Source of the DNA: Certhia americana | Lineage: Eukaryota > Chordata > Aves > Passeriformes > Certhiidae | DNA: 64,000 nucleotides | Direction of reading: 5' to 3' | Assembly (NCBI GenBank): GCA_018697195.1 | Contig: CM031870.1 | Location: forward strand, 10,004,410 to 10,068,409 | Shown here: in pieces, positions 24,166-36,001 of the stretch | How the letters are laid out: every line of letters starts with the position of its first letter | Position numbering within the stretch: the stretch's first letter is position 1 | Translations under genes and position numbers: made by a program | The notes under the pieces: model-generated | The model's database searches: none | The model's input: only the letters and a program-made list of their open reading frames with translations | Told to the model about the DNA's origin: nothing

Positions 24166-26659
24166 TTGCATAAAGAGCTCACAGTGAAGCACACCCGATC
24201 TTTTCCTGTTCGATGTTTATTTTGCAGTTCATTGTGTACTACTAAGGATATGAATACAATCTGAATCCACCAGCCTGCTCAGAAAGTGTCAGCCAAGGAT
24301 GCTAAAATGCCTGAAAGTTTGGAGAAGTTTGGACTTGAATTTAGATGACAAGCTTTGGCCTGGGTCCAGCTGTTGCTAAAAATCATTCTGGTGTACAGAC
24401 AGTAGCTTTAACAAGCTGGAGAGATGGGCTGCCAGCCAAGCTTTGCTGGGCACAGGCAGAAACCTGTGCCATGTGCTGAATAGGAAGTGCAAGAAAGACA
24501 GAACATTGATGTTCAGGGGCCCTGAACATAGAGACAGGTCATTCTGGGGCTGGACAACACCCAGAAGGCCAAGTATCATTTGGTAGCTGACACGGGCACA
24601 AGCACCCCTTGAGGCACAAAGGTACTGTGTCAGGGCCAACCACATTTCCTGGCCTTTTGGGGTATTTAAAAAAATAGGCCAGGAATCACTCCTGAGAAAT
24701 GATCTTAGCCCCTTGGGACTGCAGTGCGAAGCTGGAAGGTCAGCCTCAGTCCCAACTCTTGCCACTCAAATGTGAACATACAAAATATGGAAACATATTG
24801 TCTGCTGTCACAACTCATCTGTAAAGCAGATGTTTCTTTTGGGGAATTATTCATGCTAAAGATCACACTTCAAAGTAAACAATAACTGTCATTTGTTCCC
24901 CTTAAAAAAATGAAAGCTGGAAATCAAATTAATGACTACATTTCCTCAAGGGAAGAGACAGAAGAGGGAATATGATCCTTTTGGTATATTTGTTGCAAAT
25001 AGTTTTAGGAAAACATATTGGTTCCACGCTATTTTAACATGGATTTAGATAAGAGGGAAACAAATAACAGTATAGGGAATAAGAGAAATTACAGGAGAGG
25101 ATGGGACTGGAAAAAGAGTACAGAGGAGCTGAAATGAGAAGACTGTAAGGTCTAGAGGGTGAATACATTTGGACAACAAGGAACGCAGCATCCTGAAGGG
25201 AAAAATAGTCCATGAACTTGTAGAAACTGTTAAATCCTGCACCACCAAAGCCAGGCAGATATTTTTAGGGCAATATGGTAAACACAATGCTGAGAGACTT
25301 GGCTCTATGTCCTGCATTATTTTTGTAAACCTGGTTCTGCATCTGACATGCCTTGGTGTGGGTAGGCTGGGAAGGCTGCAAGGAGAGGCTGAAACCCACT
25401 AGGTTCTCTTATGGATCACCACTTTGCAGTCTCCTGTTTAAGACTTCATTTCAGTGAGCTCCTATTACTCCACAGAAGCCAGAAGCAGTCGTGTTTCAAA
25501 TTACTGCATGATTTATCACCCAGACCAATTTTTACCTACCTTAGGTCAAATACAGGATGAATGGCAGCCTCTAAGTGTTTATGAATTGCCAGGTAAATCA
25601 GAGTCCTGTCTGATACCATTCTTGGACTCACAGGCTGCTTTCCTGTGAATAAATTAAATGGTGTCAAGGCACATTCCCAGGCGCCAGAGCTGTGTGGCTG
25701 CATTACCAGGATGGTCCTCCTGACTGGTCTGCCATAGAGGTGCAGAACCCCCTTTGGCTGGTTTAGATCCCACAAGTCTGCCCATATAGAAATCTTCCAC
25801 AAGAAACATTTTGGACTCACTCACTGACCATGATTTTCAACAATAATCTTTTGTCGGTTAAATTTCTGATCCTAACTGACTCTATGCACAATTTCAGAAC
25901 TGGAAAAATACCTATTTTGCATTTATTTCAGCCACTTAAACACTGATGTATGGACTTATATTCCTTATTAATTGTTAGTTAAGAAAATATTTTTTTAAAT
26001 GATACAAATATTTTGATTATTCATATTTATCTCTCCTTGGAAATTCCTTGGATCCTTAATCAATTATTGTTACTTTGCTGTACCAAACTCTATTGAAAAA
26101 ACTATAAATGCATTCTGGAGTCAGACTTCATTAAGACTTATCATCAGTTCAGAAGCTTGTACCCAGGGTTAGTGCAATTGCTGTTATGAACTTTGAAAAG
26201 GGTAGTTGAATGCTGTAGCCTTCATTAAGTTTTGATAAATGCATTCACCTCAAGTTTGTATCCCAAAGATATTACTTTGTCTTGACTAACTCAAGAAAAA
26301 AAGCTGTGTGCTGGCATTTTTAGGATAAGTATCATACCTGCAAGGTGGGAAGGAAACACAGGTGTTATTTAGATATTTAAATTTATTTATTTATTTATTT
26401 TAACGTTAAAGCTGAAAATTCATGACATGTTTCTGCTCCTATTTCCTAGTTCCTAAAATCTGCTCCTATCTTAAACCGGTTTGGGATTAAGGGGATGGTG
26501 TATAAATTGCTACATGATACAGTGCTGGATATTTAAACAGCTGCTTTGCACAGAGCTCCCTCATTCTCCGACGATGCAAATGTTTCCTTTTTCTGCTGAT
26601 TTCAAGTGTTTCTCAATAACATATATTGTACATCAGCGTTACTCACAGCTTTGATATGT
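24166..26659. other. Unique sequence before the CpG island
   Basis: There is no supportable gene. The plus frame at 25169-25402 is fairly codon-like but unrecognised and lacks splice support. An (ATTT)n tract lies at about 26380-26402. Octamer ATGCAAAT at 26574-26581 precedes the CpG-dense block. Confidence 0.4.
26380..26402. repeat. (ATTT)n tetranucleotide repeat
   Basis: About five TTTA units in AT-rich DNA some 280 bases upstream of the CpG-dense block. Confidence 0.85.
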
Positions 26660-27060
26660 TGGTGCCTTCCTGAGCGCGGATTAGAGCCCGGCGCTCGGCT
26701 GGCGGAGGCTCCGCACGGGCCATCAGCGCCGCGGAGCTGCTCACCGCATCCCAATGAGTGCCAGTCAGCAATCCCCACCGGGATGGAGCAGCTCCCCTCG
26801 CCTGACACCGCAGTTGCACACGTCAGACACGATGCCAGCATTTGCATTCCAATAGCTGCGAGTGGGAGCACGGCGTTACAGGAGGAGTAGGAGCAAGAGG
26901 GATGCACGAGTGGAAGTCGCCTTTTGCCTCCCTTCTGCAGCTGGCAGTGACAACCTGAGCTGCTCAGCTCCATCCTGAGCCCTCAACAGCATCCTTTCAG
27001 CACGCTGGGGTGAGAGCTCACGGGGAGTATGTGTCAGCAGGGGAACGAAAATCTCTCCCG
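26660..27060. promoter_or_regulatory. CpG island, candidate promoter / first exon region
   Basis: CpG dinucleotides, rare across the window, suddenly become dense: I count about twenty between 26670 and 26880, with weaker density to about 27060. Motifs usual in vertebrate promoters cluster here: CCAAT at 26751-26755 and 26849-26853, an inverted octamer ATTTGCAT at 26840-26847 (a forward octamer sits just outside at 26574-26581), and a CRE half-site CGTCA at 26821-26825. Candidate splice donors exist on both strands: GTGAGT reading minus at 26646-26641, GTGAGA reading plus at 27010, and GTAAAG reading plus at 27270. The direction of transcription is therefore undecided and could be bidirectional. 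No coding start with a recognised product follows either way; a 5' UTR or lncRNA start is possible. Confidence 0.55.
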
Positions 27061-30000
27061 TATTTACCTTCTGTGCCGTCAGAAGCATCAAGCAAATCCC
27101 AAATGGTAGATGAGCTGAATAAAACCATGCATCAGGTCAAGTGGTATACATTCCTCATCGAGCTGGAAAGATATTCCTGCATCATTATTTTCTGCCCTTT
27201 GTTATCACTTGATTTAAAAAGGACGTGTGTGTGGGCACAGAGCTGCAATGAGCACGTGCATTCCTCCAGGTAAAGCCCTCCTGCCCTGCCCTGCTCCCAG
27301 TGTCTCATGGCTGATGCTGAAGTGGTTCCCAGGGCAGTGTGGAAGTGATGGCAAGGGTGTCCCAAGGATATATTTGTGTGTGTGTGAGAGTGTGTTTATG
27401 TGTGCGTGTTAGTCAAGCAAGAGTCTGACCACATCCTCAGTCTTCAACTAAACACTGGTTTCCAAATGTCTGTACTTGCTCAGACAGATATTTCCGTTTA
27501 GTTTTGCTGGGATAAAAATCATACAATGTGGAGATTTTTGGACTTGCAGATTTTTTAACTGTCCCTGCTAGAGTGTACACATTGTTCTTCTTCCTAATTT
27601 ATGTTATATACCCATTTCCAGTGTATTTATAATGGAAATAAAGTTTAGACTTCAATTCATACTTACTCCCAGATGGGAAAATGCCCATAAACTTCTTATT
27701 CAGAGGATGAATGGACATTGTAGTACATGGTCCAAATTCTACATTGTTGTATACTGATTCAGCTCCCCAGATCCTTCAAATTGCCTCTTTGAAAGTGAGT
27801 GAGGGAGATTTGCCAAATTCAGAACCTGGCTGAGAATCTAGCTTATTTTCTAGAGGTGTTGAATATTCCAAGGCTCGCACAGTATCTTTCAGTGATGTAG
27901 AAGAAATAACTGCCTTAGAAAGCCTCTCTTCACAGAGACAACAATTTAAAATTATTGTGTAACATGCCCTTTTCTCCATCACATGGTCCTCATTTTGTTC
28001 ACCATTATTTTTAACGGAACAATTTTCTCTCTTCCTTTTCATCCACTGAGTCATTATTATTACTATCATCATTAAATTCTTTGTGGGCTGCCAGCATTTG
28101 ATATTTCATTTCACTGATTTAATTATCTCTGTGGCTTGTTATGGGCCTGCTTATTTTATAGATCTCCAAATCCTCCTCTTTACTGAAATGCTTGCATGCA
28201 AATCTGTTTGCTTGTTATTTATACAGTGCTTGGCACTTGGGCTCTTTTGTATCTTGCATTTGTTCCAGGGAGTGCTTTAGACAGCTTCATCACCGAACAT
28301 GGGCAGACAGGTAACACAACAGTGTCTTCCCATGTGCAGGTAAAAGGATGTTACACTGGTTTAAATAATCTGATTTTGTCTTCTGAGCATCATCACCATC
28401 TTTGGAAACTTGGACAAGGGATAAAAGAAGACACTCTGAGCTAAGGGGATTTTTTTCTGTCATCTCTGCTGTAGATTAAACAGTTCCTTGCATGGGCTGC
28501 TAAGATTTTCTGCCTGACACAATGCTCTAGGAATGACACAAAAGGAGTCCTCACAGGCATTGTACTGTGAAAGGTCCTGCTACAGCTTTTGTTGTGTTTT
28601 TCCAGACAGCTCTCCCAAACCATTACCCTTTTTGCTCTATCTTTATGTGGTCCAGAATATTTGACTCATTCCTCAGCAGCACCCCAGTAGCTGGCCCCTC
28701 AATTCTCATTCCTCCAACAAACCAGGCCAGCCATGTGCTGTCAAGAAAGATCTTGTAGCTGTTGGTCTTTCAGAGGACCTTATCCCAGCTTCTGCATTGT
28801 GCTGACTTGCCTCCTGTAATTGCAATTACTTTAGGAATAATGATAGACACACACATGGGCACGCTGTAATTTTGTGAGTTTCTTGGATCTATTATAATCA
28901 AGGGTCCATAAATCACTGCTTCTAATACATTTGACTAAAGAAAGTAATTGCTATTATATGGTTAATTTATTGTATGATAATTAAGTGCTCACATTTTAAT
29001 GAAAAGTAACTCAGTAAGCATATTTTAATAATTATTATTTACCTGAAGGGGATCTGATGCAGAAGTTATTAATGACAAGCTCTCTAAAGACAATTGATGT
29101 TTTTAAAGTATATTTAGTATGGATAAATAGTTACTTTATCGCACAAAGCTCTTTACCTCATATGAACAGGTTCCCAGCTGGAGGCCCTGTTCTGCTTTAT
29201 TTTAGTCTGTTCTTCCCTGCTTTGGAAAATTCTCTTGCTTGTGCTTGTAAAATAATCTTAGTCACTGCAGCACAAAGCAGGATGTGAGCAGAGGCAGAGA
29301 GCTGCTGGCTTCTCCAGAAGAAGTTGTTCTAGTTTTAACTTCAGTTGACTATTCAGCTTTAGGTTTTGTGATGCACCTTTGGGTGCAAGGCCAACAGAAT
29401 TCTGTTTTTTTCACAGTCAGGCTTAGAGCATGAGCCAGAGAAACCCTTGGAAGCTCAGCTCCCCCCAGAGATGGAAATCAAAGTAACAGGGCAGGACAGG
29501 GTATCTTTTTTGTAAACATCCTCACAACTCCCAGATCACAGAGATACACAGATGGTCCCCATAGTGTCACATCTCAGAAGAGAAAGTTTATAATTGGGGT
29601 TCTCTTGGATACATGGACATAATCCCCATATTGATGGCACATGAGGAGAGTGGGGAACTCCTAAAACAGAGACCTTCTCACCTGGGGAGCGTGCAAGGTG
29701 CCAGGCCTGGAGTAAAATGATTGTGCAGAAAGAAAGGATAAAGTGTCATTTCCATTGTTAATAATTTCATTGGTCATGAAGGCATGTGAGGAATGAGAGC
29801 TGGACAGTTGGACTGTATGTGCTTCAGACAATGCAGCCGTGTCCCAACTATGTTTTCATCAAATATCCTGGGAGGAGTTTGAATGGGGAACAAGTAGTAT
29901 CAGATTTAAATACTGAGGGAGTAGACAGCTGATGTTCTTTCCTGGCAATAATATTATGAAAAACTCTGTACTGACCTTTCCTTAGCACTCACTTGCTGTT

Positions 30001-33000
30001 CATCTTCACACATCTTCACCTCCCTATGATTTGCTGGCATCTTTGGCATCACTGGGCAGTGACTGTTCTTATCTTTTTCTGAATTGAAAGAGAGATCCTC
30101 TGAGACTAAAATGAGCAGTGGACAGGAAATGGATCTCTCGGTAGCTCTGGTAGGATGGGGATAGCCTTTGAAAAGTCACTGCACTTGCCTGGATCTCTTT
30201 TTTTTCCCATCCATAAGATGGAGTTAACTATGCACATTTCCTTCATGAAAACCATTTAGTATTTTTCAGTTGAAAAATCCTATATATAAGTGTTAATCAT
30301 TTTTGTCACTCAGGCACTGATTTAGGAATCTCTGGAGTACTCCTACATGTTGAGAATCACACCTATCTTAAGGATGAGAATATTAGATCCCAGTACAGAA
30401 CTGGACTAATTTGACAATGATATTTTTCTAGGATAATGCCTCAGATAGATCTTATATAAGAAAATGAATTGCATTTATATCTAGAAAGAACTATGGCTCA
30501 TATGATTTTACCTGTTTAAATCCAGCACTCCTGCATTTATTGAAGGAATTTATGTATGTTTATGGTAGGGTTTCCAGAGAGACATTGCATCTTCCTCTTC
30601 TGTTAGTCCTTTGTACCAATGACCTGTTTACTTATGTAAAAATTCTTGTTTCCTGGATTTTTTCCCCTTTTTTTTCAGGAAAAATAGCTAAATTACTGAG
30701 GAGGATTTTTTTTTCCTTTTCTTTTTTTTTTTTCCTATGTGTGGGCTGGGAGTCAGGTGGGTGGTTGCGCCAAAAGTTAACAACCCATGAGTCTTACAAC
30801 TGCTTGATTCCTGTTGCTGAAAGGAGATGCCCATAATTATTTAATTAAGAAAGTTGTTGAGGTAGGTTCTTAGGGATTTAATCTAATGAAGAAGGTGCTT
30901 ATTCAGTAAAGAACACTTTAATACCAGGTACCATTCCCATGAGTTATCCAGCTTGACTTTTAAGTAGTCACTATGAACTGGAAAGAAATCATGGAGTGTC
31001 AACAGAGCAAGTTTGAGTGCTACTGTCATAATCTGCTTATACATCAAAATTAATCTTCAATCCATGTGTGGGCTTCCAGGGGTGTATTCAGAAGGTCCAC
31101 CTTCAGTTCAGGCTTTATTAACCAACAGGGAAACATCTGATGGCTTCAGAATAGCAGGTAGAGATCAGGAAGTCACCTTAGGGCAAGAGTGAGGACCCAG
31201 TGAGCAAAATCTGACATTCAGACCACTGGATGTAGCCTAAATTGTTAGAGTAAAACACCCAGTAAGGCCAGATTTGAAGAGGCAGCAAATAACTTTAATG
31301 CATCCAGCTAATAGAGCTTGAAAAAAATGGATACACTTCCAGATATGGAGGTATTTGTGCAGGGCTGGCAAACAATAAACTTTAAGTCTGGACCAACCTG
31401 TGAACAAATTACCTAAGTGTTTAACTTCTAAAAATCAGCTTGATAATTAGGCAGGGAAAACATTGACTCCTTAGCCATAAAGGAGCATCTGGGGATGCCA
31501 AAGTAGGTCATTAGCTAATAAGCCTCTGTGGACTCAGGAGAGGGAAGGGGAAGCCTGAAGAGAGCCATTGGTGAAGGGCAAGTGGGAAAGCTGTACCACC
31601 AAACAACTGTCTCTCCTGGTTCCAAGGGTTCTACTGCCTGGGAGAGTGCTGAGTTTCAGTTCCCAGGTTTTTTGATTCATCTTCTTTGGGGAGACTGCTA
31701 GATTAGGAATTAGAGAATTATTTGGCAGACCTTCAGCTAATTGTAAGCAAGAAAGCAACCCCTGAAAACCACAGTTGAGATTCATTAATTCAGAAATGGC
31801 TCATCACAGAATATGAAGAACACTTTTCCCCTTCCTCTCAGCTGCAGCTTCCTACTTCAAGTGTTAGGGAAGAAACTATAAACTTGTTTGAATCACAAGC
31901 AAAACTGTATGCTGCCACCAAAAAGAGGAAAGAAAGTATATTTAATGCTTATACATTATATAACATATAAGCATATATTATTTAAAAGGACATTAGCAAC
32001 CTGACTAATTTCCTCATTTCGGACATAATGCATTAAAAGGGAAAATGCCACTACAGCAGTTTTCTTCTTACATAAAGCAGATTTGTGTCCACAGTGCCTG
32101 TGCTCAGGTCTGGTGCACTGGAACAACTGCTCACGAAGGAGTCGATTTCTTTTTCTTGAAGGCCATTGCCAAAGGTTCTTGGGCAGTGCAGCCCAGCAGG
32201 TAAAGGTGGCACAAAGGGAGCCTGGTGGACTCTATTCAAAGCTTCTTTCAGGTGCCCTGGCTGGAACAAAGTGGAGGCTTGTGGTAAGCAGGCAAAGCTT
32301 TTGCAGAGATTTGTTAATGCAGGCAGGCAGTGCGCACATCCACCCTACTCTTGATTTACATACCTCTGAAATATCCTTAGGAGGCAGGGGAAGTAAAAAA
32401 ATGTGGTGTAATGGAAGTTTCACTTTGGCAGCTGAAAGCCAACTCCTCCTCTTGCACAAAGATAAAACACAGAAGGTCTTGAGGTTGATTTGCAGAGTCT
32501 CTTACAGCCTGGCACCTGGAGTAGTAGCCAATGAGAGTTGCTGTGTAAGAACTGCCTTGTAAGGAGATGGTCATGGAGATGAACCATATACAAAGTGCAG
32601 GGAAGTTAAATAGCAGCTCCTAAACCTAGGAAGAATCCTTGAATACAAGATATTATATTTAATGTGATTGACTATTTATACACATTTTTTCCGTCCACTT
32701 CCATATATTGCAGAACACCTTGCAAACATTTTTCAAATCACTCTCCAAAGAAAAATTTTTTTCCCATTTTTTTACTTTTTCTGATACCTCAGGGTTCCCT
32801 GCATCTCACAGCACTGCAGAAAAGAAAGAATTTGCAGCTTTTGTGGGTATTGTAAGTGCAAGTACATATTCAGTAATGATCATCACTAGGAGAGTTTCAA
32901 CTGTAATTTACTTTTGACCTTTGGTGTGAATCTACCTCAAGATTTTCTTCTAAGAGCTATGTACCTCCTGTGAGGCCCTATTTGTATCTTGATCCAGAAA

Positions 33001-33320
33001 CAGGGCTATAACTCTTCACCAAAGGTTCTTTGGTTTATTTGAACATGACAAGTCTCAGTGCTATTCCTCCATAACGAGCAGACTCTGTGTCAGTGCAGTG
33101 ACAGGGGCTGGTTATGGTGATGGAATTCAGAAACCCCTTCCCAGTGGAGGTGTCAGGGACCCCCTGGGGGCCAAACACCCCTTCCATGCTGGCCCTCCTC
33201 AGGACGTGTTGCACCTGCTCATTGTGGGGTCTTCCTGCTCTCCAAAGGGGATGGCACCTCTCCATGTGGTTCCTTTTTTCTGTGACTCCAGACAAGCATT
33301 GCTGGCAATCATCAGCACAC
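27061..33320. other. Unique sequence, nothing firm
   Basis: No gene, RNA gene or transposon is supported. There is a short TG-rich patch at 27374-27412 and T/C-rich runs at 30656-30735. The longest frame (32083-32562, plus, 159 codons) is interrupted by overlapping openings on the minus strand and has no recognised domain. Confidence 0.4.
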
Positions 33321-33356
33321 CTGGTCTGGGAGCTGGTCTGGGAGCTAGTTTTAGAG
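33321..33356. repeat. 12-bp tandem repeat, 2 exact copies plus 1 diverged
   Basis: The unit ctggtctgggag occurs exactly at 33321-33332 and 33333-33344; a third, diverged unit (ctagttttagag) follows to 33356. It looks like a local slippage duplication. Confidence 0.85.
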
Positions 33357-34811
33357 CTGAAAAGCCCTAACCATACAGGAACTCTTTAGGGATGAAGATA
33401 CTTTTTCTCATGGTGTTTGTTCCTGCCTGCCCCTGCTATGTGTCTGCAGCAGGGGGAAAAACCCAGGGCTGTGGCAAGGAGCACTATGGCTGGTGTTGAA
33501 CTGAACAGAGAGAAGATGGTCACATATTTAGCATGGAAGCTTTGTGGTAAGACAGATCTCTTATTATTGTTTTATAATATATTTTGAGTTTCATATTTAA
33601 TTCAGGTCAAATCTAAAGTACTAAACAGAACTGTTACGCAGCATGCATATCAGATAAAATGAAGTGTGGGTTTAGCACAGCTCTGACCTAGTTACTTCAT
33701 GCAATGTTTTCTAAAAGCAAAAATTGAAATCTTTTATCTGAACCTGAAATGAGTCTTTGTTCCTCTGCCTATTGCAGCACTTTGTATATATTTGGTTTCA
33801 AAAACTGATGAAATTTGGCATTCTGAATCTTTCACAGGTATAATAAAGGCTTGTCTTTGCTGGTAACCCAACCCAAGAGGGTTTTGGTAAAAAGAATATC
33901 TGCCATCAGAGGTATGCAGAGTAATCTTGACACATCAGATGGCAGAAAGACAGGACCAGAGTTGACAAACATTAATAAAACATTAAAAATGTTTTTAAAA
34001 AGAGTAATTCTATTTTTATTACTGTTCTCAAAAAGCAAAAAAGAAGATATTTGCAGGAAAGAAGAGGCAAACCAAAGCATAAAATGCCAAGATATTTGAG
34101 ACTCACAAGACACAGACTTGTTTTTCTAATCTTCCTGAAATAAATGCATACTTTTTACCATCTATAGCTCTAAAAATATTTTGAGAGAGAAAGAGAACAC
34201 GAATAATAAAAACTTCTTTAATTTCTTCAAATTTCAATTTAAATTATTTTTAAAAATAGATTTGTTCTAAATTAAGAAATCTATAAAATAGCTAAGGGGG
34301 GGTGGACATGTCTGCAATCAAACATGGGGGTTAGTAATTAATTTTCATTATATTGCAATTTATAAATCCTGACAGGTTCTGGTTATGATTGAAATGGGAA
34401 GAGTAGATGTAGAATGAAAGTGATGAAAACAAAAATGCAATGTTCTGCATTCAAGTCCCAACCAAGTTGTTAGGAAAATTAATATTTATTTAAATCCCTG
34501 ATTTTAGAGAAATAGCTGGGGTTTTGTTATAAAAAATTATGACAAAATAAAATAAAAAATTATAAAGAAAATTTTCAACTAGGCTATGGTAGTGAGCGTT
34601 ACACAGTAGCTATGGAGTGGATTCTACCATGAGTGCTCAGAGCTGCTCATCACTGCTTGGCAGGGAAAATGCTGATATTCTGGTCTGGTTTGAGACACTG
34701 GGTGATTTGCAACCCTTCAAGATGCCCAGTAATTGCATTCAGAAGTGATATAAGTGAGAGCTGGAATTAGTGCTGGAATAGGTGGAGGGGATCAGGATTC
34801 CCTCATTCCCA
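33357..34811. other. AT-rich unique sequence
   Basis: No gene seen. 34200-34580 is very A/T-rich with AAAATAAAAT-type low complexity. Confidence 0.45.
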
Positions 34812-35036
34812 TTAGGTGATGATCTCATTGGGATTCTGCATTCCTGGCAGGAACACCTGCGCCTTTGCAGGACACCAGTGTGTACCAATACAATTTAACG
34901 CTTCCCACAGTTTCCATTCCAAGCCTTCTGCTTGGCCAGGATCTCTAGCCTCTTCTTTTTCAATTCTTCTTGCTACTTTCCTCCATTTCTGTTTTGTATT
35001 CCCTGCTTCTTCCTGACACCCTTTAAAACATAACAC
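34812..35036 (-). other. Open frame on the same strand as the downstream side of an LTR
   Basis: A 74-codon minus-strand frame with a charged N-terminal half rich in Lys, Arg and Glu, then a Trp/Cys-containing segment. It lies about 600-850 bases downstream, in the LTR's own direction, of the possible primer-binding site near 35645, where a gag remnant would be expected. I do not recognise the protein, so this is a positional suggestion only. It may equally be a chance frame. Confidence 0.15.
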
Positions 35037-35636
35037 TTGTTAATCCAGTTTGTGAAGCACTCAAATCTGAAACTACGCCCCGGTTTCTCTTTTTTATCTA
35101 TTTATTAATCAGGAAGGCTTTTGAAAGCAATAATCAGTGTTCAACATAAAGACTGGGTAGCTCACAAGACAGCATGGTTCAGACATGCGCCAGCTCAGGA
35201 AAGCTGCAGCAGCAGAACAGCAGTGTCACAAGTGAAAGAGGAAAAAGCAGATTGTGGGAAGTGTAAAGTGCAGGAGCTCTGCCCTGGCTCTGTCTCTATG
35301 GTCCACAGGACCTGCTGGATGTAGCTGGATGTTAGCTTTTACACTAAAACTGCTTTTATATAAAAACCTGAAGGGAGAAACAAAACAAAAAAAAAATACT
35401 CCATTAATGGCAATTATTTAAGTCAGTAGTGCAGGTTTATTTTTGTGGTAAAGTCAACTTTCTCCAGATTTACCTGCTCCCTGAAATTAAAGGTAAGGGG
35501 GACAGTCAATAAATAGCTCAGGAAGAATTGCTGCCGGTGCTACTTTAGACTGGCTGCACTTTCAAGGGTGTGGTCTGATGAGAAAAATCAGGAGCCTGCC
35601 TTGGATGGTGCATTGTGGTCCCTGGCCTCCTCTTAT
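35037..35636. other. Sequence between possible gag remnant and LTR
   Basis: No frame is recognised. If the minus-strand LTR at 35659-36001 is a 5' LTR, this would be decayed retroviral leader or unrelated flanking DNA; I cannot tell which. An A-rich run lies near 35382-35396. Confidence 0.3.
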
Positions 35637-35653
35637 TCCCAGCAAAAGCACCA
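35637..35653 (-). other. Possible retroviral primer-binding site
   Basis: Read on the minus strand, five bases after a CA that could end the LTR, the sequence begins TGGTGC and closes with GGGA, the ends expected of an 18-base tRNA-primed site such as a tRNA-Phe type. The middle does not match. If real, the LTR is the 5' one of a decayed provirus rather than a solo LTR. Confidence 0.25.
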
Positions 35654-35658
35654 AAATA

Positions 35659-36001
35659 TGGCTGTGGCCACCTGAAGCACTCAGTTCTAGCCCAGATAAT
35701 TTGACCAGTAGCTTCCTCAGGACACCCACCCTCAGCGACTTTTATGAGAGAGACCACTCTGATTCAGTCATCCGGAAACAGAACTTTTAATACGGAAAAA
35801 ATAACAAAGGAGATGGCGTGCATGGTAAAAGTAGCAGACCGAAAAAGCGCAGGGTCCAGGATAACAGCGATTTTTATGCTCAGAGGAAAGAGCGGGATTA
35901 AGGCAGGGATCCAAGGGGAAGGTGGTTAGGAATATGGAAATAAATAATGTGGCAGAAAATAACCAATAATAATAATGAGAACTGAGAACTTTCCAGCAAC
36001 A
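35659..36001 (-). mobile_element. Endogenous retrovirus LTR, minus strand
   Basis: On the minus strand the order is: TG-starting U3-like sequence (outer edge near 36001, uncertain), an inverted CCAAT box (plus-strand CCAAT near 35963), a TATA-like agcataaaaa (35880-35871), a polyadenylation hexamer attaaa (35791-35786) about 85 bases on, then a U5-like stretch ending at CA near 35659. This spacing is standard for an LTR. A CpG-containing R region between the TATA and poly(A) signals stands out from the flanks and supports a foreign origin. The other LTR was not found in the window. Confidence 0.5.

Noticed and set aside
25169..25402. Codon-like plus-strand frame with Lys/Glu-rich start
   Set aside because: Unrecognised, with no ATG near the start, no splice sites around it and stops immediately upstream.
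32083..32562. 159-codon plus-strand frame
   Set aside because: No recognised domain; minus-strand frames overlap it, and no splice or promoter signals support it.
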